From assembly GCF_024699275.1 (NCBI RefSeq), contig NZ_JAILPX010000063.1, positions 1 to 64,000 on the forward strand: DNA of 64,000 nt, in the 5' to 3' direction. This document shows, one piece after another, positions 44,100-52,209 of this stretch. Numbering within the stretch: position 1 is the stretch's first letter; each line of letters starts with the position of its first letter. The notes beneath the pieces are model-generated. The model saw only the letters and a program-made list of their open reading frames with translations, was not told where the DNA came from and searched no databases. The position numbers and the translations under genes were made by a program. This DNA is from Selenomonas sp. (GTDB taxonomy: Bacteria; Bacillota_C; Negativicutes; Selenomonadales; Selenomonadaceae).

Positions 44100-45264
44100 A
44101 TTAAAGTTCTTATTTTCCGGTCAGGGGATGCCTTATGAAAAAGTCTGCCTCATGGTGGCTATGGTCATTACGGTTATTATGTCGGTTATCCTCAGTGGCA
44201 ATATTGCCAAGGATGCTAAAGTCGCTGTTATCGATTTGGATAACTCGGCTTATACGCGCGACCTGATCAATCGGTTGGATGCTTCGGAATTCATGAAGGT
44301 TACGGCTGTGCTCAATACTCCCCAGGACCCTAAGGATCTGTTTTATCAGGACAGGGCAGTGGCTGTGGTGTATTTTCCTCAGGGATTGGAAAAAGACCGT
44401 TTTACCGGTGTGGCGGCCAATATTGGTGTTTTCTACGATAATACCAGTTCTGCCAGCACCAGCAATATCAAGGAGGCCCTTAACGAGATTGTAGGCTTGG
44501 ATAATGCCGCTGCCAGTGGTGATGTGGGCAGCAGCAATGATAGTCTGCAGGGACAGCTTAGTCTGGCTTCCCGCAATCTGTTTAATCCCCAGGACTCTAA
44601 AGACAATGGCGAGACATTGGGATTCCTGTTTTTCTTTGGCTCCATGTTCTTTACCTTTGCAACCATTGGCATGATACCCCGCCTGCGGCTTACCCATAAA
44701 CTGGATAAGGTGTTGCTGGAGGGAACGCCCTGGGATTTGCTCATTCGTTTGCTGCCCTATGGTTTTTGCCTGTTGGTGTCCTGGGTGGTGGGGATGGCCA
44801 TTCTGCGGATATGGGGGGATTTGACCTTTTCGGGAAGCTTGTGGACCTTTATCTTTGTACAGCTTTTTATGATTCCCACCATCGGGACGTTGTCTTTGAC
44901 TTTTGGCTGGACCGCAGCCAATCCAGGCATTGCTTCTAGCCGGATGATCCTCTTTATTCCCGGCGGCTTTATCCTGGGGGGGATTACCTCACCAACGACT
45001 TTTTTCGCCGATTGGGTCATCAAGTTCAGTCATGTCTTTCCCTTGACCTGGGAATTTCATTTTCAGCGGGATATTATTGCCCGGGGGGCAGGCCTTGGGG
45101 ATATCGCCCAGACCTTTGGCGCATTCCTGGTCTATATGGGGATTGTGGGCATCTTGTTCTGTCTGCGGTTTAACGCATCCCGCAAGGAGCTTTTGCATAG
45201 GCAAAGGGATGAAGAGAATCAGCATATGCAGATGGCTCAGTTGGCAAAAGAACTGACAGAATAG
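44080..45264 (+). CDS. ABC-2-type export permease (YhhJ/YbhR-like)
   Basis: Membrane permease of 394 residues. One N-terminal helix (about 23-42), a large extracytoplasmic domain (about 45-185) and five further helices, with the C-terminal cytosolic tail rich in E, Q and H. This is the layout of the ABC2_membrane_3 drug-export permeases. No ATPase gene is present in the operon, so the ATP-binding partner must be encoded elsewhere. Cotranscribed with the adaptor and under the MarR operators; likely exports a toxic small molecule. Confidence 0.88.
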   Translation: MNSLRDELKFLFSGQGMPYEKVCLMVAMVITVIMSVILSGNIAKDAKVAVIDLDNSAYTRDLINRLDASEFMKVTAVLNTPQDPKDLFYQDRAVAVVYFPQGLEKDRFTGVAANIGVFYDNTSSASTSNIKEALNEIVGLDNAAASGDVGSSNDSLQGQLSLASRNLFNPQDSKDNGETLGFLFFFGSMFFTFATIGMIPRLRLTHKLDKVLLEGTPWDLLIRLLPYGFCLLVSWVVGMAILRIWGDLTFSGSLWTFIFVQLFMIPTIGTLSLTFGWTAANPGIASSRMILFIPGGFILGGITSPTTFFADWVIKFSHVFPLTWEFHFQRDIIARGAGLGDIAQTFGAFLVYMGIVGILFCLRFNASRKELLHRQRDEENQHMQMAQLAKELTE

Positions 45265-45275
45265 GGGATGGTTTT

Positions 45276-45833
45276 GTGACAGAGCATGAAAAAATCGATA
45301 CAGCTGCGTTGATGGAGGAAATAAAGAGACGGCCCCCACAAAAAATCAAATGCCAGCGTATTCTCCTGCCAACGGATGGCTCGGGTCAGGCCTTCAAGGC
45401 GGTCAGTCAGGCCATTCATCTGGCAGCGGCTGTGGGGGCCGAAGTCACTTTGCTAATGGTCGTGGATTACAATAAGAATGTGGCCGCCTTTGAGCAGGTG
45501 AGTCTCAGTGGTTATGTACCAGCAGAACTCAAGATTGCGGCTTATCAGTTCTTGGCAGATCTCATGCATGTAATTCCCCGTGAAATACGTGCCCATACCC
45601 GGGTGGAAGTGGGGGATCCGGGAGAGGTTATTCTGTCCGTGGCAGAGGAAGAAGAAAGCGATATGATCGTAATGGGAACCCATGGCTTTGGCACTTTTCG
45701 CAATCTGCTTATGGGCAGTGTGTCCAGCTTTGTTACCCGCAATGCCGCCTGTCCGGTATTATTATGCAAGGGGATGCCGGCGGAGGATTGGGATGAGGAA
45801 GGGCACTATCAAGGAGGCGCCCATAATGCATAG
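45276..45833 (+). CDS. Universal stress protein, UspA type
   Basis: 185-residue Usp domain protein with ILLPTDGSGQAFKAV at the N-terminal strand and the ATP-binding motif GTHGFGTFRNLLMGSVSS, so probably the nucleotide-binding subtype. An extra N-terminal stretch (about 28 residues) and acidic tail EDWDEEGHY are outside the core. GTG 45276 is preceded by GGGGATGG. Last gene of the marR operon; its 3' end lies in the terminator. Confidence 0.88.
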   Translation: MTEHEKIDTAALMEEIKRRPPQKIKCQRILLPTDGSGQAFKAVSQAIHLAAAVGAEVTLLMVVDYNKNVAAFEQVSLSGYVPAELKIAAYQFLADLMHVIPREIRAHTRVEVGDPGEVILSVAEEEESDMIVMGTHGFGTFRNLLMGSVSSFVTRNAACPVLLCKGMPAEDWDEEGHYQGGAHNA

Positions 45834-45847
45834 GATTATGGGCGCCT
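45815..45847. terminator. Bidirectional terminator overlapping the usp 3' end
   Basis: AGGCGCCCATAAT / ATTATGGGCGCCT, perfect 13-bp stem, loop GCATAGG. It serves usp and the convergent padR. Confidence 0.85.
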
Positions 45848-45856
45848 GTTGATGTG

Positions 45857-46405
45857 TTATTTGTTTTTTAAGGTCTTTAATTCCTGTTGCAGCCAGTCAA
45901 GCCGTTGTCTTTCCCGTAGAATGGCCTGTTGCAGGATGCAGCGGTGGCCGAAGTGTTTTTTTCGGGCTTCTGGGTCGGTAAAAAGCAGCTGCCAGCGGGC
46001 TTGCAGGTACTGGTATTTTTCTTCATGCCGGGCAATTTCCTCGTGAAATAACCGGACAACTTGTGGGTCTTCGGCTGAATCCAGCAGATATAGCTTCATG
46101 GTGAATTCATCCCGGGTGGGAACGGGGGGATTCAAAGGTTCTTTCATCCAGGCGGACAGCAGATGCTGTCCGCTTTTGGTTATCTGATAGAATTTTTTTT
46201 CCAGTTTTTTGCCGACCAATTCGGTGCGGGATCGAATGAGACCGTCTTCTTCCATGCGCCGCAGCTCAGGATAGATTTGGCTGTGGTTGGAATACCAGAA
46301 ATCCCCCAATTCTTCTTCAAAGAGTTTTTTGATGTCGTATCCGGCTAATTCCTGGCGGGCCAACAGGCCAAGAATAATATATTTCAATACATTTTTTTGT
46401 GCCAC
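45857..46405 (-). CDS. padR: PadR-family transcriptional regulator
   Basis: 182-residue regulator. The N-terminal winged helix is KYIILGLLARQELAGYDIKK with SHSQIYPELRRMEEDGLIRS-type recognition region (here NHSQIYPELRRM); the C-terminal half is a long helical dimer domain. Length and architecture match PadR proper (subfamily s1), the phenolic-acid-sensing repressor of padC in Bacillus and Lactobacillus. padC lies 4 kb away, and an ATGT-N8-ACAT box is found 68 bases upstream of this gene. Divergent from the PucR-type gene. Confidence 0.88.
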   Translation of the reverse strand: MAQKNVLKYIILGLLARQELAGYDIKKLFEEELGDFWYSNHSQIYPELRRMEEDGLIRSRTELVGKKLEKKFYQITKSGQHLLSAWMKEPLNPPVPTRDEFTMKLYLLDSAEDPQVVRLFHEEIARHEEKYQYLQARWQLLFTDPEARKKHFGHRCILQQAILRERQRLDWLQQELKTLKNK

Positions 46406-46473
46406 TGTTTATTTCTCCTTATGTTACGATAATATCCAATACGTTCAGTATAGCACAGAATGATAAGTTAATC

Positions 46474-46489
46474 ATGTAGTTTATTACAT
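46474..46489. promoter_or_regulatory. ATGT-N8-ACAT box between padR and the PucR-type gene
   Basis: ATGT-AGTTTATT-ACAT, inside ATCATGTA...TACATAGT. It ends four bases before TTGCCA (46494-46499), which is 17 bases from TATGAT (46517-46522), the likely pucR-type promoter. Same design as padC. Confidence 0.75.
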
Positions 46490-46493
46490 AGTA

Positions 46494-46522
46494 TTGCCAA
46501 ATCCGGCAGATTTTCGTATGAT
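46494..46522 (+). promoter_or_regulatory. Promoter of the PucR-type gene
   Basis: TTGCCA, 17-base spacer, TATGAT; 53 bases upstream of the start codon. Spacer length and -10 sequence equal those of the padC promoter. Confidence 0.65.
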
Positions 46523-46574
46523 ACAGATGAGGATGATGTGAAAAATTTGTGTTTGTATGGGGGGAGTCTGAGCT

Positions 46575-47843
46575 ATGGAAGAAAAAAACGAGGCTTTAGA
46601 CTGGTTGGATTTGCTGGGCAGTAAGGGACTTAAAGCTGTGGGGCATAAAATGCAGCGGGAAAGCGGTAAAAAGCTGGTTATCACCGGCCGGCAGGGAATT
46701 GCCCATTATCCGGAGACTGGTGTTATGGCACCGAAAGCAGTACAGGATATGCTGGCGATTATGCCGGATTTTGCGGATCAGCAATATTACTATGCCAAAA
46801 ATCAACGGATGCTGATTTTTCAGGTAACGCTGGAGGATATGCCCGACAGTAAGTTATTTCTCTTCTGGCAGCAGGTAGCGACGGAAGAGATTGGCAGGTT
46901 GAGCAATCTTTTGGAAAACGTTCGCTTGGCCTTGCTATGGTACCTGCGTGGGCACAAGGCATTTGCCCAGCGCTTGCACGAGCAGAGAACGGCTTTTTTT
47001 GAAGGCGTATTCATCAAACATAATATCAGTGTGGAGACTTTACTGAAGGAGCAGGGCATTGATATTCATAGTGACCGGGAATATGCGGTGATGCTCATGG
47101 ATATGGGGCGGGATATGGCTTTGATTCCGCCAGCAGATTTCCGGGCTAAGCTTTTGCAATTTCGGCAGTGTCATCAGACGGAATTAATCTATCCCTTAGA
47201 ATGGGATGGGTTATATTTGGTCATTATTCCCGGGATTTACAGTCAGCAGGAATTCAATTTCCTGTCGGCGGGGAAGCGGCAGGAAATCTTTGCCCAGTGG
47301 CGGCAACTTTTTTCCGAGGCCTATGGGGTGGAGGTTTCCATTGGCGTGGGGATGAGCTATCCCTTAACTGAACTGCATCGCAGTTATCGCGAAGCACGGA
47401 TTGCCCTGACCTTTCATCAAATTAAGGGCGAAAAGGGGTTCGTGCAGGAGTTTGCGGATTTAGGAGTGTTCCGGGAGTTATTCGGTTGTGAGCAGGAACG
47501 GATTATTCGCTTTTGCCGTATGACTTTGGATAAGCTGTTGGCCTATGACCATGATTGTGATGCTGGTCTGCAGATAACCTTGCGGACGCTTTTGGACACC
47601 AATTTCAACTATAAACTGACGGCGGAAAAATTATTTGTACATGTGAATACCGTACGTTATCGCTGCGATAAGATTGCCCAATTATTGAATATTGACCTCA
47701 ATTATCCGGATACCCGTTTCAATCTCTATGCTGCTATCCGGGTGGGGGATGTGCTGAAGGAAATGAATCTCTTGCAGCCTGGTTACGTGGGAAATCTGCA
47801 TAGTCACAAAAATAGTGAGCATGGTACAAAAACCCTGTTCTAG
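46575..47843 (+). CDS. PucR/CdaR-type transcriptional regulator
   Basis: 422-residue regulator. Residues 1-120 form a CdaR-like sugar-diacid/ligand domain, 130-290 a GGDEF-like fold of the PucR family, and the C-terminus has the PucR HTH: LRTLLDTNFNYKLTAEKLFV then HVNTVRYRCDKIAQLL. Members usually activate catabolic genes. It faces padR and is convergent with the flavoprotein reductase gene. I infer that it acts on the reductase, the cytochrome or padC; the effector is unknown. GGGGGGAG precedes the ATG. Confidence 0.85.
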   Translation: MEEKNEALDWLDLLGSKGLKAVGHKMQRESGKKLVITGRQGIAHYPETGVMAPKAVQDMLAIMPDFADQQYYYAKNQRMLIFQVTLEDMPDSKLFLFWQQVATEEIGRLSNLLENVRLALLWYLRGHKAFAQRLHEQRTAFFEGVFIKHNISVETLLKEQGIDIHSDREYAVMLMDMGRDMALIPPADFRAKLLQFRQCHQTELIYPLEWDGLYLVIIPGIYSQQEFNFLSAGKRQEIFAQWRQLFSEAYGVEVSIGVGMSYPLTELHRSYREARIALTFHQIKGEKGFVQEFADLGVFRELFGCEQERIIRFCRMTLDKLLAYDHDCDAGLQITLRTLLDTNFNYKLTAEKLFVHVNTVRYRCDKIAQLLNIDLNYPDTRFNLYAAIRVGDVLKEMNLLQPGYVGNLHSHKNSEHGTKTLF

Positions 47844-47852
47844 CATAAAGAA

Positions 47853-47887
47853 AAAAGTCCCCAACGGCGCTATCGCTGGGGACTTTT
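47853..47887. terminator. Bidirectional terminator
   Basis: AAAAGTCCCCA / TGGGGACTTTT between convergent genes. Confidence 0.85.
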
Positions 47888-47928
47888 GCTGTATGGAAAT
47901 GAAAGGGAAATCTTTTATGAATGAAGGG

Positions 47929-49629
47929 TCAGCCGTTTTCTTTCGCTGCATTTTTACCGGCCGTATAGCCGAAGGTTTGAGCACGGCCATGGCTGTTGCC
48001 GGGAATGCAGGTGGGGTAATCATTGCCGTAGAAGGAGCCGGAGTTATTGCCGGCAGCATAGAGACCCGGGATAATATTTTTCTCTTTGTCGAGGACCTGC
48101 ATATTTTCATTGATGCGCAGTCCTCCCAGGGTTACCAGCATGGAAGTACCCATCTTGCAGGCGAAGAAAGGTGCTTTTTCGATGGTGGTCATAAAGAGCG
48201 GTTTCTTATGGAAATCTTCATCCACGCCTTTGCGAGCCAATTCATTGTATCGGTCAATGGTGGCTTTTAAGGTTTCATAGGGGAGTTCACAGAGTTTAGC
48301 TAGCTCCTCAATGGTGTCAGCTTTTTTCACCAGACCTTCCTGGATATAACGTTCCACATCCTTGGGATTATGGTGGAATTTCATTTCCTTGCAGGCAGTC
48401 TGATGAAAGGCAGGAGCCTCTGTGGGCCATTTGGAATCCCAGATATTCCATTTACATTGGCCAGGCTGCTGGCGTACCTGGTTAGAAAGGTAGCCGAAAG
48501 TCAGATCCTCGTTGCCGAAACGTTCTCCCTTGAGGTTAACCCCCAACCAGGGCTGGCGCGTCAAGGCATCAGGATTTTCCTTGGGATTGTCCACAAAGGC
48601 CTTATCGAAATACATGGCGGTATGGGGCCACTCATCGATATCGGCACCAATCCAAAGACCCATCTTTTGGCCATCGCCGGTATTGAAGGTACCGGGGTAG
48701 GAAATCTTGTTGATGGTTTTCGAACTGGGAATATAGTAGTTCAGCATTTCTTCGTCGTGACCATAGTCTCCAGCGCAGAGAATCACCGCTTTTTTGGCGT
48801 TGAATTTTATATACTGTTTGTTTTCATCCTGCCCGATCACACCTGTCACTCGGCCTTGGTTGTCTTTTCGTACAAGCTGAACCGCTGGTGTTTTGTAGTG
48901 AATGTCAACGCCGGCTTTTTCTGCGGTGGTCAGCAGGCTGTATGCCATGGCGATGGTTGGACCACCGCCATACATCCCCTTGGGCATTTTATCGGCAGCA
49001 CCGGCTGGAGGTTCCAATACGAAGGACAGGGTGGGGAAGGTCGGCAAGGTAGAGACAGGGGCGACTAATTCTTCGGACGTCCAGATATGTTTGATGGTAC
49101 AGCCGGCATTTTTTGCCATATCCAGCAGCCAGTCGTTGACATGGCCGCTCTGGTAGGTAAAGACCTGTACGACTTTTTGGTCGGTACGATAGGAACCATA
49201 GCGCATCAGTTCACTGGTGACAAATTCCGGGTCAATCTTCGTGCCCACACTTTGTTGGGCCTTGGAATTGACGGCGCCGTAGTCATAACTGCGGAAATTG
49301 ACATTCTGGGTCTTTTCAATCAGGATAACCTTAGCACCTTCCTCGGCAGCTGCACAGGCAGCACAAAGACCAGACATACCTGCGCCGACGACGACAATAT
49401 CGGCTTCCATGGTCTTACCGATTTGACTGTCAGTAATTGGCTCTGGCGCTTTTAGAAAGGAGGGCTCGGCAGCCGCTCCGCCGGTGGCTTTCTTTTCATC
49501 TTCTGCCAGATGTTTGCGTCCATTACCGCAGCCAGAGAGCAGTCCGGCACTCATAACTCCTGCAGCCGCAAAGACCCCGGTCTTGAGGAAATTGCGGCGG
49601 GACATCCCATTTTCTGATTTATTATGCAT
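47929..49629 (-). CDS. Tat-exported, lipid-anchored FAD reductase of the fumarate reductase/flavocytochrome family
   Basis: 566-residue extracytoplasmic flavoprotein. The Tat motif is SRRNFLKTG at 10-18 and a lipobox LLSGC ends the signal at C34, so it should be a Tat-exported lipoprotein. FAD-binding VVVGAGMSGLCAACAAAEEG is at about 79-98, and the flavin-binding end is GLYAAGNNSGSFYGNDYP with GNSHGRAQTFGYTAGKNAA. The NRLGGN-type dicarboxylate motif of true fumarate reductases is replaced by the GNSHGRAQ form seen in relatives acting on other enoates. No heme motif of its own. The divergent five-heme cytochrome is the probable electron donor. Substrate unknown; a hydroxycinnamate is inferred from padC nearby. 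Confidence 0.85.
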   Translation of the reverse strand: MHNKSENGMSRRNFLKTGVFAAAGVMSAGLLSGCGNGRKHLAEDEKKATGGAAAEPSFLKAPEPITDSQIGKTMEADIVVVGAGMSGLCAACAAAEEGAKVILIEKTQNVNFRSYDYGAVNSKAQQSVGTKIDPEFVTSELMRYGSYRTDQKVVQVFTYQSGHVNDWLLDMAKNAGCTIKHIWTSEELVAPVSTLPTFPTLSFVLEPPAGAADKMPKGMYGGGPTIAMAYSLLTTAEKAGVDIHYKTPAVQLVRKDNQGRVTGVIGQDENKQYIKFNAKKAVILCAGDYGHDEEMLNYYIPSSKTINKISYPGTFNTGDGQKMGLWIGADIDEWPHTAMYFDKAFVDNPKENPDALTRQPWLGVNLKGERFGNEDLTFGYLSNQVRQQPGQCKWNIWDSKWPTEAPAFHQTACKEMKFHHNPKDVERYIQEGLVKKADTIEELAKLCELPYETLKATIDRYNELARKGVDEDFHKKPLFMTTIEKAPFFACKMGTSMLVTLGGLRINENMQVLDKEKNIIPGLYAAGNNSGSFYGNDYPTCIPGNSHGRAQTFGYTAGKNAAKENG

Positions 49630-49683
49630 GATAATCCCTCCAAATTTTTCTGTAATCTGCTATGTTTATTCTAACGACTAACC

Positions 49684-49709
49684 GTGAAAAAAGCTTTGTA
49701 GCGTTTCAC
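49684..49709. promoter_or_regulatory. Inverted repeat in the reductase/cytochrome control region
   Basis: GTGAAA-N14-TTTCAC between the divergent reductase and cytochrome genes, 55 bases from the reductase start. Candidate activator site; factor unknown. Confidence 0.45.
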
Positions 49710-49800
49710 AATAGTTGCCAGAAAATTATGGAGAGTACAACAAGGAATATTTACATTATTTATTGTATGATAGGTGTATCGATAAATATTTGAGGGGGAG

Positions 49801-50349
49801 TTGTCTATGGAAAGGCTAAAAGAGCTGGTGGCGTTCTTGAAAAAGAAACCTCTGTATCTGGCAGGGCTTATTGTGGCGTTATTGGTGGGGGGGAATCTTG
49901 TCATGGTTACGGCGGAGAAATTTCCCCATCTGGCCTGTTCGCCCTGCCATGTGATGGCACCCTATGTGGATGCCTATGACCAAAGTGAATTGTTGTCACA
50001 TGCCCATGCTCAGTCTGGAGTGAATTGTATTGATTGTCATGAGAATGGAATCGAGGATAAGGTTCAGGAAACGGTCTGGTATGTAACGGATGATTTTGAT
50101 GATCCGCCCCGGAAGAGAGCATTTCCCAATGAGATGTGTACGAAATGTCATACGGATCTCGACCAGATTGTAGCGAAAACCGATTTTGGTGAAGCTAATC
50201 CGCATAATTCCCATTTAGGGGATTTGGTTTGCTCCGATTGTCACAAGATGCATAATCAATCTCATGCAAAATGTGCGGATTGCCATGATTTTGAATTCTT
50301 GAAAAAACTACCTGCGGATTGGGATAAAGAAGCAAAAAAGACAAAATGA
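49801..50349 (+). CDS. Membrane-anchored five-heme cytochrome c, NapC/NrfH-like
   Basis: 182-residue quinol-side cytochrome. An N-terminal anchor (about 15-36, YLAGLIVALLVGGNLVMV) is followed by five CxxCH motifs: C44-H48, C74-H78, C111-H115, C142-H146 and C156-H160. The fold start FPHLACSPCHVMAPYVDAY matches NapC/NrfH, which carry four hemes; here there is one more. No nrfA or napA is nearby. Its divergent partner, the FAD reductase, lacks hemes, so this protein probably passes electrons from menaquinol to it. GGGGGAG precedes the ATG. Heme attachment needs a c-type maturation system; ccdA/tlpA lie at 28.7-29.9 kb. Confidence 0.9.
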   Translation: MSMERLKELVAFLKKKPLYLAGLIVALLVGGNLVMVTAEKFPHLACSPCHVMAPYVDAYDQSELLSHAHAQSGVNCIDCHENGIEDKVQETVWYVTDDFDDPPRKRAFPNEMCTKCHTDLDQIVAKTDFGEANPHNSHLGDLVCSDCHKMHNQSHAKCADCHDFEFLKKLPADWDKEAKKTK

Positions 50350-50400
50350 ATTCAGGGGATTTGTCCAGGCAGGATAATATTGTCTTAAAGGATAAGAGGG

Positions 50401-50438
50401 AAAAGTTCCGTTGTTGTTATGCAGCAGCGGAACTTTTT
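50401..50438 (+). terminator. Terminator after the cytochrome gene
   Basis: AAAAGTTCCGTTGTTG / CAGCAGCGGAACTTTT, loop TTATG, two G-U pairs, then T. Confidence 0.88.
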
Positions 50439-50446
50439 TACAATCA

Positions 50447-50468
50447 ATCATGTATTTTATTACATGAT
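50447..50468. promoter_or_regulatory. ATGT-N8-ACAT operator upstream of padC
   Basis: ATCATGTA-TTTTAT-TACATGAT, perfect 8-bp arms around ATGT-N8-ACAT, the PadR-box form. It ends directly upstream of the -35 box. Confidence 0.8.
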
Positions 50469-50469
50469 G

Positions 50470-50498
50470 TTGACAAGGAAAGAAAATAAGTGTATGAT
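50470..50498 (+). promoter_or_regulatory. padC promoter
   Basis: TTGACA (50470-50475), 17-base spacer, TATGAT (50493-50498). A second small palindrome AACATCATGTT (50499-50509) covers the expected transcription start. Confidence 0.85.
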
Positions 50499-50555
50499 AA
50501 CATCATGTTAAAACAATATGTAAATAAATACACGTTTACAAGGAGGAGCTGTCAT

Positions 50556-51086
50556 ATGGAATTTAAGGAATTGGATGATTTTTTGGGAACGCATTTTATC
50601 TATACCTATGACAATGGTTGGGAATATGAATGGTATGCCAAGAATGATCATACGGTGGATTATCGCATTCATGGCGGTATGGTGGCTGGACGCTGGGTAA
50701 AGGACCAGGAAGCGAATATCGTCAAGCTGACGGATGGTGTATTCAAGGTAACCTGGACTGAGCCTACGGGAACGGATGTGGCTTTGGACTTTATGCCCAA
50801 TGAAAACATCATGCATGGTACGATTTTCTTTCCCAAATGGGTGCAGGACCATCCCTCCATTACCGTTTGCTTTCAGAATGAACATCTCGATTTGATGCGG
50901 GAGTCCCGGGAAAAATACGAAACTTATCCGAAATATCTGGTTCCGGAATTTGCCAAGATTACCTATATGAAAAAAGCTGGACAGAATAACGAAGAAGTTA
51001 TCGCTGAAGCACCCTATGTGGGGATGACGGATGATATCCGGGCTGGTAAATATTTCGACAGTGACTATAAACGCCGGAAAGCATAA
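50556..51086 (+). CDS. padC: Phenolic acid decarboxylase PadC
   Basis: Cofactor-free decarboxylase of about 176 residues turning p-coumaric, ferulic and caffeic acids into vinylphenols, a detoxification reaction. [47 protein letters not shown] and [18 protein letters not shown] are near-identical to the Bacillus PadC blocks and include the active-site tyrosines, arginine and glutamate. I chose ATG 50556, with AAGGAGGAG about eight bases upstream; the ORF from 50490 runs through the promoter. It has its own promoter, PadR-type operator and terminator. Confidence 0.96.
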   Translation: MEFKELDDFLGTHFIYTYDNGWEYEWYAKNDHTVDYRIHGGMVAGRWVKDQEANIVKLTDGVFKVTWTEPTGTDVALDFMPNENIMHGTIFFPKWVQDHPSITVCFQNEHLDLMRESREKYETYPKYLVPEFAKITYMKKAGQNNEEVIAEAPYVGMTDDIRAGKYFDSDYKRRKA

Positions 51087-51102
51087 GGAAATCAGTACAG
51101 TC

Positions 51103-51159
51103 AAAAAGAGCCTGTTGGTTAAACGACACTAAGGTACGTTTTAGCCAGCAGGCTTTTTG
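51103..51159. terminator. Terminator between padC and the LysR gene
   Basis: AGCCTGTTGGTTAAACG / CGTTTTAGCCAGCAGGCT with flanking A- and T-runs; long hairpin between convergent genes. Confidence 0.82.
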
Positions 51160-51164
51160 TCAGG

Positions 51165-52070
51165 TCATGCATTTTCATTAGCAGTATTCAGGGAAATCAA
51201 CTCCTGACCGATTTGCTGATATTTGTGTGTGTAGATGCTGTCTTTTTCCCAGATGAAATTAAAATCATGCTCCATGGAGAAATCCTTTAAGGGGATTTCC
51301 TTTAACAGACCATTTTCTAGTTCTTCCTGTACAGCCAGGCGGTACAGAAAGCTGATGCCGCAGTCTTGCAACAACAGACCGATGATGGTGTGCATATTTT
51401 CGATTAGGGAAGTGTGGGCAAAGTTTTGAATGTCCAGTCCCTTTACGGCAAGATTGCGTTCCAATATTTCCCGGGTACCGGAGCCCTTTTCCCGTAAGAG
51501 CAGACGTTCATCGAGCAGGTCATGGAAGTCTTGGGGGATTCCCCTGTTGAATTTATGCTGGGCAGAACAAACTCCAATATAGGCTTCCGTACTGTATCGC
51601 AGGCAGGCATAGTCCTTTTCCGGGATATAACCTTCTACTAAAGCCAGTTGGATTCTGCCGGCGGTTAACTGGGAAAGCAAATCCTGCGTATTGCCAAAGC
51701 GCAGCTCGACATTGATTTCCGGGTGCAGTTTGAGAAAGGCTGCCAAAGGGGCTACAATGGCATATTCGCCTACGGTCATGGTAACGCCTAAGGACAGGGT
51801 ATGGAGGTTAGAGTGGCTTTGCTGCAGTTCCTGGTTTAGGGCAACCTCGTCATTTTCCAACGTCTTGCAGCGCTCATAAAGGATCTTTCCAGCCGGTGTC
51901 AATTCCAATTTCTTGTTGGCGTAGTGGAAGACTTTTACGTGATAAAAATCTTCTAAGAAACGGATATGTTGGGAAACAGCTGGCTGGGTGATATTTAATA
52001 GCCGGGCAGCCTGGGTATAATTCAGGGTCTGGCAGACACAAAGAAAAGTTTTTACGCGAAAATCCAGCAT
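51165..52070 (-). CDS. LysR-family regulator (CysB/YeiE-like)
   Basis: 301-residue LysR regulator with HTH NYTQAARLLNITQPAVSQHI (about 16-35) and a periplasmic-binding-like effector domain. It is divergent from the YeiH-type transporter, the same pairing as yeiE-yeiH of E. coli, so it likely controls that gene. The effector is not known; YeiE of E. coli has been linked to sulfite. GGAAAGGATATCC precedes the ATG. Confidence 0.88.
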   Translation of the reverse strand: MLDFRVKTFLCVCQTLNYTQAARLLNITQPAVSQHIRFLEDFYHVKVFHYANKKLELTPAGKILYERCKTLENDEVALNQELQQSHSNLHTLSLGVTMTVGEYAIVAPLAAFLKLHPEINVELRFGNTQDLLSQLTAGRIQLALVEGYIPEKDYACLRYSTEAYIGVCSAQHKFNRGIPQDFHDLLDERLLLREKGSGTREILERNLAVKGLDIQNFAHTSLIENMHTIIGLLLQDCGISFLYRLAVQEELENGLLKEIPLKDFSMEHDFNFIWEKDSIYTHKYQQIGQELISLNTANENA

Positions 52071-52209
52071 GGGGATATCCTTTCCTCGATATGATTTATC
52101 AATAATAATTTATTATTGGTATATTATAATACATAATTTTACATTTTAGTCAATCCCCAGTATAATGCATAACGTCAGCAGAACTAAAGAGGATATGGAG
52201 GAGTGCTTT

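Noticed and set aside
50490..50555. N-terminal extension of PadC
   Set aside because: It overlaps the -10 box and the ribosome site; family proteins start at the chosen ATG.
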